This document shows positions 20,550 to 32,900 of a stretch of 64,000 nucleotides of DNA, one piece after another. Source of the DNA: Closterium sp. Naga37s-1 (Eukaryota; Streptophyta; Zygnematophyceae; Desmidiales; Closteriaceae); contig CANJKZ010000080.1 in assembly GCA_947471745.1 (NCBI GenBank), positions 2,091,501-2,155,500 on the forward strand, written 5' to 3'. Both the position numbers and the translations under genes were made by a program. Each line of letters starts with the position of its first letter. Within the stretch, counting starts at the first letter, position 1. The notes beneath the pieces were generated by a model that did no database searches, was not told the DNA's origin, and saw only the letters and a list, made by a program, of their open reading frames with translations.

Positions 20550-20904
20550 TGAGAGTACGACGGCTTATGCTGGCTTTGCTAGCTTGCCTAGACTTTGTTA
20601 CGTTATATCTAGCTTGGGTTTATTTTATCATGCATAGATATGCTTAGGTGCATTCCTATATTTTATTATAGTTATAGCACCGAACCAGGTTACGTGTACC
20701 GAACTCAAGCCTATTCGGTTTCCACCGAATTGCTTTCTACTGAGTTCGGGAAGGTTCTGTTCGGGGCGCTTCGCGACCCTCAGAACATTCGCGTAACACG
20801 TGGGTAACTGGCCTTGTGTCGACACAATATATAGCCTCGTGTTGTACCCAGGTGAATCATTCAATTCAAACTCTCTTTTCTGAGCTCGATCCTAGATCCT
20901 CACA
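20550..20904 (+). repeat. Solo chromovirus LTR
   Basis: 355 bases starting TGAGAGTACGACG and ending TCCTCACA, flanked by the identical pentamer GAAAC at 20545-20549 and 20905-20909. It resembles the LTR at 4982-5276, including an ATATATAGCCTCG box near 20829-20840. No internal element remains, so it is a solo LTR left by recombination between two LTRs. Confidence 0.85.
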
Positions 20905-20905
20905 G

Positions 20906-21139
20906 AAACCGGGACAATGGCCTTCGCTCTGCCTTGCTGCAGACCTGGGAGGAGCCGGCTTCAGAGATGCTGCTGCGATGGCAGCTAATGCATATTTCGC
21001 CAAGGCTGGCGACGGATTGACTCGCATAATAGGGCTACCGTTCACGGTGACGATATCGACACTGTTGGCGGACATTGAAGCTTGGTGTGTTGTTTGTGCG
21101 CCTGGCGCTGCTTCCAGGTGCCTGGAGCCTTTGATGTAG
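20906..21139 (+). pseudogene. Possible non-LTR RT C-terminal fragment
   Basis: WPSLCLAADLGGAGFRDAAA followed by an Ala-rich helix resembles the L-G-G-x-G-L region after the RT thumb in non-LTR-type RTs. Removing the solo LTR with one copy of its GAAAC duplication keeps this frame open into the frame ending at 20549 (PTLAPGTAARLAPK). The same DNA on the other strand could be coding for the coiled-coil gene, so strand assignment is uncertain. Confidence 0.4.
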
Positions 21140-21389
21140 CATTCTTCTTGGAAGACTTCGGGTCATTGTGTTGAGGAGAGTTGAGAGGAATGTGGTATGC
21201 GATACAGGTGTTTCGTCACGCTCATTCTCGTCGCTAATCTCCTATTACCGGTTATCACTCTTTGGAACTTGTGTTCTCTTCCCCCTCGTCTCTCTTCTCC
21301 TATACTCATGCCACCTTCTCACTCATCTCTCTCTGTCTTCCTTCTTGCGTTCTCTTACTTTCTCTGAGCCGCTCGCCCTATAGTCTCTC

Positions 21390-22945
21390 GTGTCCTTTCC
21401 TCCCTTGTTAAAAAGCCTAATACTTTTCCATCATCTGTCTCTACTATAGTTGCTACTATCACTAACTTTGCCTCCACTTGCCACCTTGACTATGCCTCAC
21501 AGTTGGTCTCTAACCATGCATGTGAATTGTCTGTCAAGTGTGCTTCTACCTTTAGCATAAATGTTCTAGAGGACAAGCAGTTCGAGCCAGCTTTCCTTGC
21601 GGCCGCTACTCCTCACCCCTGTGCCATGTTGCTAGCCCCTGAGGGTGACCCATGCGCCCTTGCCATCTCGAAACCGTGTACCTACACTGAGCCTGTCTTG
21701 AGACTTTGGGCCTCACTTATGAAACCGTGCGGACCCGGTAGAGCCTTTGGCGGCCATTCTGCGTCGGCTTCCTTGCGGCCGCTACTCCTCCCCTCTGTGC
21801 CATGCTGCTAGCCCCTGAGGGTGACCCATACACGCCCTTGACATCCCGAAACCGTGTACCTACATTGAGCATGTCTTGAGGCATTTTGAAAGCCCACAGG
21901 CACCTATGTCGTTCCTTCTTCTGGGGTGAACGTTGTGGTTAGCATGTGGATCTTCAAGGTGAAGTGACCACCTGAAGCGTTGCCTATCTTCAAGGCGTGC
22001 TATGTGGCGAGCTGCTTCACTTAGCAAGATGGGATGGGCTACTTCCATACCTTCTCCCCCACCCCCAAGATGACAACTCTTCGATTATTGTTGCACGTTG
22101 CAGCACAACGCGACTACGAGCTCCACTCACTTGACTTCTCCATGGCCTTCCTCCAAGGCAGCCTGCACGAACAGATCTGACATCGCCATCCACCTTGTTA
22201 CAGTGGGTCCTTCACCTCTTGGACCCGGTGGAGCCTTTGGTGGCCATTGTACTGTCTGTGTCAAGCTCTTTGTGGCATGACACCTTAAACACTACTCTTG
22301 CTTTGCTCGGCTTCTCCTTATCTAAAAGTGACTCTTCTCTCTTCTTCTGCTATGGCTAGACACCTTTCTACAATCTGGTATACGTTGACGACTTGGTCAT
22401 CACTACTCCTGACTGGGTTGCACTGGCCTCAGTGAAGGCAGGGATGTAGAAGAGACACTCGTGCAATGACCTAGGTGAGCTGCGACGCTATCTTGGCTTG
22501 TAGATCACTAAGGACAGAGGAGCACGCACCATCACTCTGACGCACTCACACATGGTGCAGCAGATCCTCGACCGCTTTCGCCTTCGGTTCTCCTCTTCAT
22601 AGCCCACTCCCCTTGCTATTGACCATAAGCTCTCAGCTCTTGTCCCTAACAAGCCTGCTGAGCCTAGTGGTCTGTACGCAAAACTGGTGGGGTGCCTCAT
22701 GTACCGTACCTGCCGATCTGCAATCGTCCGGACCTTGCCTATCCTCTTAGCTTCCTTGCCGGCATTGTTGAGACTGGGAGACACCGACTTCAGCACTAGT
22801 TGGGCACGGTGAGGCACCCTTGGTCTTTGTGGCCTCGGAGGCCAACACTGTGGACATCTTCACCAAGGCCCTTCCGCCTACTGAACACCGCAGATTTTGT
22901 TCGTAGCTTGGCCTTGTCCAGACAAATCATCGCTTGTTGTGGATT
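21390..22945 (+). pseudogene. Heavily decayed copia RT remnant
   Basis: Many stops and frameshifts, but copia RT pieces of the D/F lineage are recognisable in order: a CAMLLAPEGDP segment (present twice: about 21625 and 21795), PKMTTLRLLLHVAAQ and LHSLDFSMAFLQGSLHEQI near 22065-22180, a V-D-D region near 22380-22400, LTHSHMVQQ near 22535-22565, a linker to RNase H, and VASEANTVDIFTKALPPTEH near 22830-22890. The central RNase H is missing. The duplication at about 21590-21700 and 21756-21880 is a direct repeat inside the remnant. Confidence 0.8.
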
Positions 22946-22969
22946 GCCTCTTGCGCTGCTTATATTGTT

Positions 22970-23080
22970 TTTTATATGTATACCTATATATATAAGTATA
23001 TATACATATATATATATATACATATATATACATATATACATATATATACATATACATATACATATACAAATATACATGAG
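22970..23080 (+). repeat. AT-rich (TATACA) microsatellite
   Basis: About 110 bases of TATATA/CATATA repeats. The apparent Tyr/Ile frames here are by-products. Confidence 0.95.
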
Positions 23081-23604
23081 GGTTTACATATGTACTACAT
23101 AGCAGTAGGGATGCAACCCTCATCATGAGGTCCTTGAGGTGTCACATGCAAAATCCAATCTAGTTGGATTTTGCCTAGGTGTTGCAACATTTGCAACCTA
23201 TGCTAGAAACTTCTAACCACCACAATCCAAAAGTCAAAGTTGTCTTCCTAACTACCCAACCAAAGATCCCTGTATAGTCATGTCCCAATAATCACCCAAT
23301 ATAGATAATATCTCAAAATGAGATAGAATTCCCAAAACTTGGGAATCTTATAACTTGGGCGATCTTGGAATCGTTGGAAAGCTCTGGATTTCTCTTACAT
23401 GAACAAGCATTTAAACTTGGAGAAAAGCACAGAGATGATAATATCCAACAACCATGCACAATGGCATACGCTCATACGAATCATGCAAGCACAAATAGGA
23501 CGAACACTAAGGAGGACGTTAGGATGACATGCACTCAGAATGACGTGCATTCAACATACTTGTTATTTAGAATGTCAGCCAAGCTGTCAGAAACGTCCAA
23601 GTGG
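23081..23604. other. AT-rich spacer with three short perfect hairpins
   Basis: No coding feature. Perfect inverted repeats lie at 23148-23174 (11-bp arms GCAAAATCCAA, 5-base loop), 23310-23324 (6-bp arms) and 23328-23346 (8-bp arms ATTCCCAA, 3-base loop). Confidence 0.6.
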
Positions 23605-24389
23605 AGAGTCTCGAAGCGCTCGGTGGCCGGACAAAGGGAGGAGGAGTAAGGGGTGGCGCGCAGCCGACCCTCGACACAAGGACCGCAAGGTGGTGCAGGC
23701 GAAGAAGGCGGCAACGACGGCTAGACTCGCGAGAGGCCTAAGACAAGACGCTGACTAGACATAGTGCGAAGGCGGGGAAGGGACAGGTGACCAAGACGGT
23801 GGTGCTACAGAACGGTGAGGTGGGCAAGCGACCGACACGATCAAGAAGCAGCAACCTGACCAGACGCCGTAACCTGACTAGATACAACTACCTGGTGGGA
23901 TGCTGGGACCTGAGGGGGGGCACTGACAGGATTCGGAGGCAACAACTGCTGCTACTGCTGGCACTGCTGCTGCTTCTGCTGCCTCTCTTGGGGGCCAGTG
24001 TGAAACGTGTAGAGACCAGAACCCGGCTCCTGGCGAAAGGTGGCCAGGGGGGCATACGTGTCACCGTCCACATAGGTTGTAGAGTCCCTAGAAGGCTCAA
24101 ACCAAACATCAGCGTGCGGACTCACGAGCGACCGCGCACCCACCAAGTTCCTAGAGAACGAAGGGATGTGGAGGCCTGTCAGGGAACCCGAGGGAACAGC
24201 CGGGCACGGAAGCATGGTAGAGTGGCGAGCAATGACTGGTCCCGAAGTGGGATCTGCCAGTGCGATAGAGACCGGTGCAGGAAGCGGAGTAAGAGTCGTG
24301 TGGTCGCGGAAGAAACAATGCGACGCATCAGAGTCCAGCGTGAAAGACAGCGACGCATCTGCCGAAGCGGCACCTGGACTAGCGCCTAC
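23605..24389 (-). pseudogene. Element F protease and integrase N-terminus
   Basis: Reads SFTLDSDASHCFFRDHTTL at about 24300-24355; active relatives here have D-S-G-A-S, so the third active-site position is changed to Asp. PCPAVPSGSLTGLHIPSFSR follows, then LATFRQEPGSGLY, and in a further segment HRLGHPSLPRLRAM and CGPCVEGRLRATPYSS (GAG-pre-integrase H-H-C-C region). Frameshifts separate the parts near 23950. It ends at ETLHLDV. Confidence 0.8.
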
Positions 24390-25343
24390 TCAAACACCTA
24401 CACTAGCAACTGGCACAGGATCAACACTAGCACCTAAGCTAAAAACACGTGAGCAAAGGGAGTCTGAAGCACTAGAGTCAACAACAGCATAGATAGCATT
24501 TGCAGTTCCTAAAAGTTCAAGTAACTGAGAAGCAGACATGTCCCACAGTGCGGGACCGTGCGAGAGAACAAGGGGAAGACAGTCAGGGGCAGGGCCGTCT
24601 ACGCCGTAGGCCGCGCGAATTCTATCAGTGAGCTGAGCAAAGCACTGACCCGGTGGGTGACGGCGGTCGCAGCGGAGGCCACTGCGAGTACTTGTCTGGA
24701 TGAGGTAGGGGCAGGGTGGGTGGGCGTCACCACGCGACAGCTGATGCGGTCCTGACCCGTGCCGCTGAACCTGCTGCTGCCCCTGCTGCTGCTGTTGCTG
24801 CTGCGAGAGCAGTGGCTGATGCTGTTGCTGAGGCAGGTACCAGGCCGCTACCCCAACACATGCAGCTGGCAGCCCCGCAGGTGCCTGGCGAACCCGAGCG
24901 TCACCTCCACCAGCTGCAGCAGGGGAGCCACTAGAAGCTGCACGAGGCTTTTCCACCAGCACCTGCACTCCCGCCACCGCCACACACCACGCCACCTCCC
25001 CCACCTCCGTTGCTGGCTGTACCCTGGCCACCCCTCCTGCCACTCCTAACTCTAGACTGCGCAGAAGTCGTGACAGCAGCCGCGGTCTCGTCAGTAGCGG
25101 TAGCGGCGAGGGAGGTAGTAAAGGTGGGCAGCTGTGGGACAGTGCACCCGTGGAACAGTGGGGGGGGCACAGCGCCAGAGGCGAAGGCTACCGAGCGGAG
25201 GTTGCTCTCGACGTCCTTGAGTGCATACTCAAGGACCTCGATAGTGAGCTCACTAGGGTATTCGGAAGAAGCGCGTCGCGAACTGTGACAAGGCGGTCAG
25301 GGAGGCTAGTGACGATAAAATAAATAGTAATCGCCATGGGGGT

Positions 25344-25374
<31 letters not shown>

Positions 25375-25882
25375 AGCAGTGCAAGCTGTGCATCAGTGCA
25401 GGCAGCGCGGTAGCGAGAATCCAGCGAACGCAGGTGAGCGATTAAGTCGGCAGAACGCTCGAACGAAGCGAGGTCAGGAAACAGGAACGGGAGGAACAGG
25501 CGACCGAGAGAGACAGTGGTAGGAGTGGATATCGAGCCTTGATCGCAATCAGGAACTCGCTAGCAGTGCGAACCTAGGTGAAGTGGGTCTCCTCAGACTC
25601 AGGGAGGAGGCTGCTGAGGGCGATGCAGGCCGCAGCGTCGCGCGACTTCCAAGCTGTCAGGGCAACGCGCTGACGTGCAAAATGCTCTCTGTCTGCAGTG
25701 GTGGGGTCAGCGCCTAGGGGTTCAGGGGCAGAGGGCGCAAGAAGGTCACCGGAGGCGTGCACCCAGAGGGACTCGTCAGCCTGACACTGACTCTCTTGCA
25801 GGCGCTGCGCACGGAGGAGCCAGATAGAGAACTCCAGCGGGCTACCCTCGGCATCAAAGCGCAGGACCCTAGGCGTCGCCAT
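24390..25882 (-). pseudogene. Element F gag
   Basis: Begins at ATG 25882 with MATPRVLRFDAEGSPLEF, the same start as gag of B (MASPAVLAFDAEG) and G. It runs to a TAG at 25574-25576 and continues in pieces. A 30-base G run interrupts it near 25344. Downstream it is Gln-rich and carries CPYLIQTSTRSGLRCDRRH followed by PPGQCF, the unusual C-X13-C-X3-H-X4-C knuckle of this lineage (about 24650-24725). Confidence 0.82.
25344..25373 (+). repeat. G30 homopolymer
   Basis: Thirty consecutive G, preceded by GGGGGT. It lies inside element F gag and may be an assembly-sensitive tract. Confidence 0.85.
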
Positions 25883-25924
25883 AGCTGATGCGGAGGGGAG
25901 GGAGCTACTGCTGCCACGTCTTAG

Positions 25925-26385
25925 TTTGGCGGAGGAAACCTTAGCTGATGGGGACGGGCAGGACGTGACACGACGGGACGGGCAGGGCGCGACGCGACGG
26001 GCAAGGAGGCGCGACGGGCGTGACGCGACGGGACGGGCAGGGCTCGACGCGACGGGACGGGCAGGGCGCGACGCGACGGGCAGGGAGGCGCGACGGGCGC
26101 GAGGGGACAAGACGGGACGGGCGCGACGCGACGGGACGGGCAGGGCTCGATGCGACGGGCAGGGAAGCGCGACAGGCGCGAGGGGACGGGACGGGACGGG
26201 ACGGGCGCGACGCGACGAGACGGGCAGGGCGCGACTCGACGGACAGGGAGGCGCGACGGGCGCGAGGGGACGGGACGGGACGGGCGTGACGCGACGAGCA
26301 GGGAGGCGCGACGGGTGTGAGGGGACGGGACGGGCGCACGTGTGCGAGGGTACGGGACGGAACGGGCGCAACGGGCCCTAACAAA
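25925..26385 (-). repeat. GC-rich minisatellite, element F leader
   Basis: Tandem variants of GCGACGCGACGGGACGGGCA, about 460 bases, between the LTR and the gag ATG. The long Arg/Gly or Pro/Ser/Arg open frames on both strands are by-products of this repeat. Confidence 0.85.
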
Positions 26386-26454
26386 TGGAATATACCTAAC
26401 CCTAACAAATGTACCCCACATGACAAGCCTCACTACAGGCTACAATATTTGACA
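26386..26454 (-). repeat. Element F 5' LTR fragment
   Basis: ACCTAACCCTAACAAATGTACCCC and ...ATATTTGACA match the LTR at 33556-33688. The outer end is at 26454. The inner end and primer site are lost in the minisatellite. Confidence 0.6.
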
Positions 26455-26903
26455 CAAACCTGTACCTCCAATAGAGCACGAAAATCTCGCTACCGGTAAT
26501 AAAAAACATTTGATGTAACTTCTATGTTTCTATGTTAGTGTGCTATTAAATATTATATATGATCTCAATCATCTTAACTTTCTTCTGATTAAGTTTCCAT
26601 TTGTTTGATAATCACAATTATAGCAACATTCCAACTCTTCAACTTTTACATGTTGCATGACAAGAGGTTTTCATGCTAACGAATCCAACGTTGTAATCCC
26701 TTGACCGTACCGTCCCAATACCGAAGTGGATTTGGCAGAATCCTTCGAATCCACCTCGCCCTCCTTATCCGTGCATTCTCCACCCTCGCCGCCTCTTTCT
26801 CAACCCACTCGTCACTGCGGTCAGTTTTGCCAGCCATGATCGCTGGCTAGGCCCGTTTTCTCCGTTCTCCGTCTGATCTTCACTCATTATTTGGAATCCG
26901 AAC
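26455..26903 (+). promoter_or_regulatory. Upstream region of the FZL gene
   Basis: AT-rich sequence between the element F LTR and the FZL start codon, so the promoter and 5' UTR probably lie here. A TATTATATATGATC stretch near 26551-26564 could be a TATA box but is far from the ATG. No other element is clear. Confidence 0.35.
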
Positions 26904-29900
26904 ATGGCGCCCACCACACTATTACGCGACGCGAGAGTGAGCGTCGTGTGCGCCACGAGTCATCAACGCACAGATTCGCAAATGTTCGTGAATGCTCGCT
27001 TCGCTGGTCCCAGTACACAGATTCGCTCGCGTCCTGCTCATTTCGCAGGTGCACCTCCCCGCCTAGCGCGCCTCTCCAGCGCCCGTGCCGCCTTCTTCTC
27101 CGCTCGCCCCCCGCTCGTCCCCGCGACGCGCCTAGCCGTCCCACCGCGCCGCACCAATGGAGGGGCCGTGCGCGTCGCGGCGACCACGTCGGGCGGGCAG
27201 GGCTCCGCGGGGTCGGTGGCGGTAGGCTCTTTCCGCGCGGGGCAAAAGCGCGCGGAGGTGCGCCTTCCTGCGCTGCTGCTGACGCTGACCAGCGCGGAAG
27301 TCTTGCGCGGAGGGGCGCAGGGCAGCGCGGAGGCGGTGGACGCGGCGGTGGCGGGGGGCGCGACCATGGTGGTGGTGGGGGAGGAGGGCGCGGGCGGCGC
27401 GGGCATGGAGCTGTTCGAGGCGGCGTGCGCCGTGAAGGAGGTGGTGCGCGGGCGAGTGCCGCTGCTCGTGGCGGAACGCGCGGATATCGCCGCCGCTGCC
27501 GGCGCTGATGGCGTGCTGCTGTCCGATAACGGTGCGATGGGGTGCGCAGAAAAGGGGCGATGGGGGTAGGGGGAGGGGTGAGGAATGGAGAAGGGCGAGA
27601 GACGGATGAGAGGAGCATGACACGGTCGCATGGTGGCATGGCGTGGTCGCATGGTGGCATGGCGTGGTCGCATGGTGGCATGGCGTGGTCGCATGGTGGC
27701 ATGGCGTGGTCGCATGGTGGCATGGCGTGGTCGCATGGTGGCATGGCGTGGTCGCATGGTGGCATGGCATGGTCGCATGGTGGCATGGCGTGGTTGCATG
27801 GTGGCATGGCGTGGTCACATGGTGGCATGGCATGGCACATGACGCGTCGCAGTAGCCAGGGGATTCTAATGGCTTCTTTCACGTGGTGTGATACATGGAG
27901 TGTGACTGCAGGAAGCTGGGGAGGTCAATGCACACACTGCATAGCACATGGCTCACATGCCGCACCCATGCTCACATGCCACACCCATGCTCACATGCCG
28001 CACCCATGCTCACATGCCGCACCCATGCTCACATGCCGCACCCATGCTCACATGCCGCACCCATTCTCACATGCCGCACCCATTCTCACATGCCGCACCC
28101 ATTCTCACATGCCGCACCCATTCTCACATGCCGCACCCATTCTCACATGCCGCACCCATGCTCACATGCCGCACCCATTCTCACATGCTGCACCCATTCT
28201 CACATGCCGCACCCATTCTCACATGCCGCACGCATTCTCACATGCTGCACCCATTCTCACATGCTGCACCCATTCTCACATGCTGCACCCATTCTCACAT
28301 GCTGCACCCATGCTCGATCACAGCACTCGCCTCTCACGGCTACAGTCCTTCATCCTCCTGCATCGCTCTCCCTGCTTCTGAACCCGCAGCCTATGTGGCA
28401 TCCCAGCCACACCTCTTCCCTTCTTCCCTTCATCCTCCGTCCCTCTCACGCCTTTCTCTGCCACTCCTCTCCTCTACCCTCTGCTTCGCCCCTTCTCCCC
28501 GTGGCCGCGCCCCTCTGCGCACGGCCCCTCGCCTCGCCCCGTACGTACACCCATCCCTCAGGTCTGCCGGCAGTGGCGGCGCGGCGCATGATGGAGAGTG
28601 CGGCGTCGGGCCCGCTGCTGCCGCTCGTGGCGCGCCGAGTGGCGTCCGTGGCCGCCGCAGTCACCGCCACCACCGCTGACGGCGCCGACCTCATCCTGCT
28701 CGCACCCTCCGCTGCCGCACCAGGGCGGGGTGCTATCAGTGCCAGCAGTGCGGGGCGCAGTGCTGATGCGGCAGCAGTGGCGCAGGTGAGGGCGCGGCAG
28801 GTGAGCATCCCCGTGCTGGTGCAGCGGGGCGAGGGGGCCGCGTGGGCAGGGGGCGAGGGCGTGCAGTGGGTGCGCGGCGTCATGGGCAGCGGCGCAGCTG
28901 GCGTGGCCGTTACTCTCTCCTCGCTGCTGCAGGCGGCAGCAACAGAACCAGCCGAAGCAGCAGAAGGAGCGGACGGAGTAGAAGCAGGGGAAGTAGGGGG
29001 TGTGGCAGGTGGCGGGGAGAGCAGGGCGATGCGCGCAGCGGTGGGGCGCGTGGTGGGCGCCATGGCTGATGCTCGGTGGGTCACCAAGGGCATGGGGGAG
29101 GGCGCGGGGGAGGAGAGTGAGACGGAGAGTGAGGGGGAGAGTGAGGAGGAGGGGGAGGAAATGGGCATGGGAGTGGGAGGTGCAGCAGGGGGCGAGGTCC
29201 TAGGGCGTGGGGACGTGGAGGAGGTGAGGGAGGAGGTGGAGCAGGTGCTATCTGGCGTGGGGGGCCCTCCGGGGCCCGCTGCTGCGAGTGCTGTGGCAGG
29301 GGAGGATGTACGCTTGCAGGCGGCAAGGGAGGGGGAGGGGGAGAAGGGCGAGAAGGGCGGGAAGGAGGAGGAAGAGGAGGAGGAGGGCGAGGGCAGGGAG
29401 GGGCGGGGGTTGCTCGACGTGGAGGGGCGGCGGATCATGAAGGCGGAGAGGAAGCTGCTCTCCTCGCTGCTCGCCCTGCTCCGTGCTGCCTGCCCTGATG
29501 TGAGCTGCTTGCCCCGTTGTGAGCTCCATGGCACATGTGTCTCCCTCCCATCCCATGGTCTTTATTTCTTGGCCGTTTTGGCTTTCCACCATGCCTGCAT
29601 GCCCCTGTGCCTGCATGCCCCTGTGTCTCCATGCGTACATGACTCCGTGCCTGCAATGGCTCCATGCTTGCCCCTGTGTGCGCATGGCATGGCATGGCGT
29701 GGCATGGCATCAGATGGCGGAGATACAGCTGTTGGAGGACTCCCTCGCCCGACTGGGGGAACCCTTCCTCGTTGTTGTCGTGGTCAGTGCCCCTCTGTAC
29801 CGCCATGCATTCGTGTGGTCACCCATGACATCATACTCCATTCACGTCCCCGTCATCATCACACGCCTTCGCGCGCCAGGGCTTCCCATGCTGTACCTCT

Positions 29901-32900
29901 AGCGCCACTGCATTGCATGCACATCCACTTCCTCGCACATCCACTTCCTCGCACATCCACTTCATCGCAAATCCACTTCCTCGCACATCCACTTCATCGC
30001 AAATCCACTTCATCGCAAATCCACTTCCTCGCACATCCAGTTCATCGCAAATCCACTTCCTCGCACATCCACTTCCTCGCACATGGCTGCCTCGCACCCA
30101 ACCCGTCCTCTCGCTTCACTCACAAAGACTCGCCTCTCACAATCCTCCCTCGCCCACCCTTCCCCCCTCTCTCCCGCGCCACACACGCACCACGCACATG
30201 GGGGCAGGGCGAGTTCAACTCGGGCAAGTCGTCGCTGGTGAACGCGCTGCTGGGGGACGCGTTTCTCAAGGTGGGGGTGGTGCCCACCACCAACGAGATC
30301 ACGCTGCTGCGCCACCTCGACACCTCGCCCTCCTCGCAGCTGCGTGCACGTGCCGCCCAGGCCGCGTCCAGTGCAGCGCTGTCGGCGGCAGCAGCGGGGT
30401 CGCAGAGGGGGGCGGTAGCGGGGCGGGCGGCAGCGAGGGCGGTGGCGGGGCGCATGGCGGTGGAGGAGCAGCGCCACCCCGACGGCCACATGATCCGCTT
30501 CCTGCCCGCCGACCTCCTCAAACAGGTGCGCGCTCAGCCCCTCGCTGCTACCCCCTGGACATTCATGCCTGCCATTCATGACTGCCATTCATGACTGCCA
30601 TTTATGACTGCCATTCATGACTGCCATTCATGACTGCCACCTGAATCTCAAGCATCCACTCTTGCTTCCCCTCATTGCTCTTCATACCCTCTCACGTGTC
30701 GTCTTCTCAACCCCTCTCCTGTCCGCCCATCTGTCCTTGCCTTGGGCGCGGCATGGGAGCAGATGAACGTGGTGGACACGCCCGGCACGAACGTGATATT
30801 GGAGCGCCAGCAGCGCCTGACAGAGGAGTTCGTGCCCCAGGCGGACCTCGTGCTCTTCGTGCTCTCCGCTGACCGCCCCCTCACCGAGTCTGAGGTGCGC
30901 CTCCTGCCCACTCGCCCTCTTACACTCGACCACCCAACCGCACACCCTTGCACCCCTTTCTTGGCCCTCTGTTCTCCATGATTGTCTTCCACATATCTGC
31001 CTCATTTCCTCAATGCCTCACTGCCCCGCCACCCCGCCCGCAGGTGTCATTCCTGCGCTACATCCGCCAGTGGGGCAAGAAGGTGGTGTTTGCGCTCAAC
31101 AAGGTCGACTCGCTCTCCTCGCCCGCGGACGTGAGGGAGGTGCAGGAGTTCGTCACAGCCAACGTGAAGCGCCTGCTCGCCGTCGACACCGTGCTGTGCT
31201 TCCCCCTCGCCTCGCGCCCCGCCCTCGCCGCCAAGCTCCTCCACAACGCGCCCTACCCCTTCCCCTCCGCGCCCTCGCCCGCCCTCTCCTCCTCCTCCGC
31301 CGCCCTCCCGCCGCCCGACCCCGCCGCCCAAGCCGCAGCCGTCCGCCTGCGCAACGACCCGTCCTACCAGGCGTCAGGCTTCGCCGACCTTGAGATCTTC
31401 ATCCAGCAGTTCCTGGAAGGTTCCTCCGACGCAGGTGCAGAGCGGCTGCGGCTGAAGCTGGACACGCCGCTGGGAGTGGCGTCGGCGCTGCTGGCGGGCG
31501 CGGAGGCGCAGCTGACGGCGCAGGCGGAGGCGGCGGCGCGGGACGATGAGGCACTGGCGGCGGTGGAGGCGCAGATGGAGGGGTACGGCGCCGCCATGCG
31601 CACCGACTCCCTGCTGCAGCGCTCCCGCGTGGCCGCACTCGTGAGGGAGGCGGCGGGAAGGGCAGAGGAGTTTGTGGAGGCCACGCTGCGGCTGGGCAAT
31701 GCTGACGTCATGATTCAGTACCTGTTTTCACCGCCTGGTGGGGGTGGTGGGGGAAGTGGTGATGGGGCGAGTGGCAGTGGCGGCATGCTGCCTGTGAGCA
31801 AGAGCTTTCAGACTCAGATCATGGGCACCGTGGTGGCTGATGTGCGGGTGAGTGCTGCCACACACGCCTCATTGCCATGCCTGTCATGAGTGCCATGCCT
31901 GACGTGCTTGACATGCCTGGCATGCATGGTACCCCGGTAGGCTGGGATGTGTAGTGACAGCAGCAGAACCAGGTCCTCCTGGTTACCTGCTTGTCCAATG
32001 CGCTTCACTCCCATATTTGACATGCCTTGACTCATCTATACCACCTCGTTTCTTCCCCTACCCTCAACCAATTCAAAAACCTCATCATCACAACCCCCTC
32101 CTTCCTGACCCCCCATCCGCCCATGGAATGCCGTGCCACACCTATCCGTCCACGCCACACTCACCCCCTCCCACGTGTGGCACAGAGAGCGCTGGTGGAG
32201 CACCACGTGTGGCTGCGCTCCAACAACGCGCGCCAGCTCGCCTGCTACCGCGACTTCGCCCGCACCCGCTGGCCCTCCGTGCCGCCCGCCCCCGCGCTGC
32301 CGGGCAGTGAGGAGGAGGGTGAGGGCGAGGGCGAGGAGGGGAGGATTCCTGAGACAGTTGGCATTCTGGAGGGTTTCAGCCCGCGCGCTGCTGCTCTGCT
32401 GCTGGAGGAAGAAATGCGGGAGTCGGTGAGATGAGGGAGTGTGTGGGAAAAGAGAATGAGTGAGGAGAGAATTGGAAGTGAGGTGGGGGAATTGATGAAT
32501 GTGTGGATGAAACAACTGAAGAATGGTGGCCCTGTCGTGATCCCGCATGACCCAGCTCGTCCTCGCATCCATTCCTTTTCCACTAGTCTCGTATTCTCTC
32601 TTTGCCCGCTTCCACCACCAATCCCTCTCAGCCATGCTCGCACCCCCTGGCTCTCCACTTTTGACCCCTTGGCGCTCCACCTTTTCTCTCTTACCCCTCT
32701 TTTTCCCAATTTTATTTGTTTCATTTTTTTAGCTTTTGCTGCCGTGCCTCCCCATTCTCTCCCCTTCCCTGTTACACCATTTCCACGTCCCCATCCCTTC
32801 CCTTTCCTTCACCTCCTGCGTGCCGCACGACCACAACACGGGCCATGGCACGGCACAGGTGGTGAGCACGGTGACAGGGCTGGGAGTGGCAGGGGTGTCG

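Larger units (their letters stand above)
23605..26454 (-). mobile_element. Truncated copia element F
   Basis: On the minus strand an LTR end (26386-26454) is followed by a GC-rich minisatellite leader, gag starting at ATG 25882, protease, and the start of integrase. The pol region stops near 23605 just after LHLDV at the integrase N-terminus. RT, RNase H and the 3' LTR are missing. It belongs with element D (Gln-rich gag, DSGASH-type protease). The copia RT debris at 21390-22945 is in the opposite orientation and is not its continuation. Confidence 0.82.

Noticed and set aside
22796..23128. Tyr/Ile-rich membrane-like peptides on both strands
   Set aside because: They are translations of the TATACA microsatellite.
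25925..26385. CRISPR-like or prokaryotic repeat array
   Set aside because: Units are adjacent, imperfect and without spacers; the setting is a eukaryotic retrotransposon leader.
26904..27569. Separate thiamine-phosphate-synthase-like gene
   Set aside because: The TPS-like segment is the normal N-terminus of FZL, and a splice donor at 27532 joins it in phase to exon 2.
27038..27882. Long minus-strand frames opposite FZL exon 1 and intron 1
   Set aside because: They are the reverse of a GC-rich exon and of the 21-bp repeat, with no protein-like motifs.
27895..30594. A 899-codon open frame crossing FZL exons and introns
   Set aside because: Its N-terminal part is a product of the 19-bp intron repeat, and it runs through clear GT-AG introns; the spliced FZL model explains the conserved parts.
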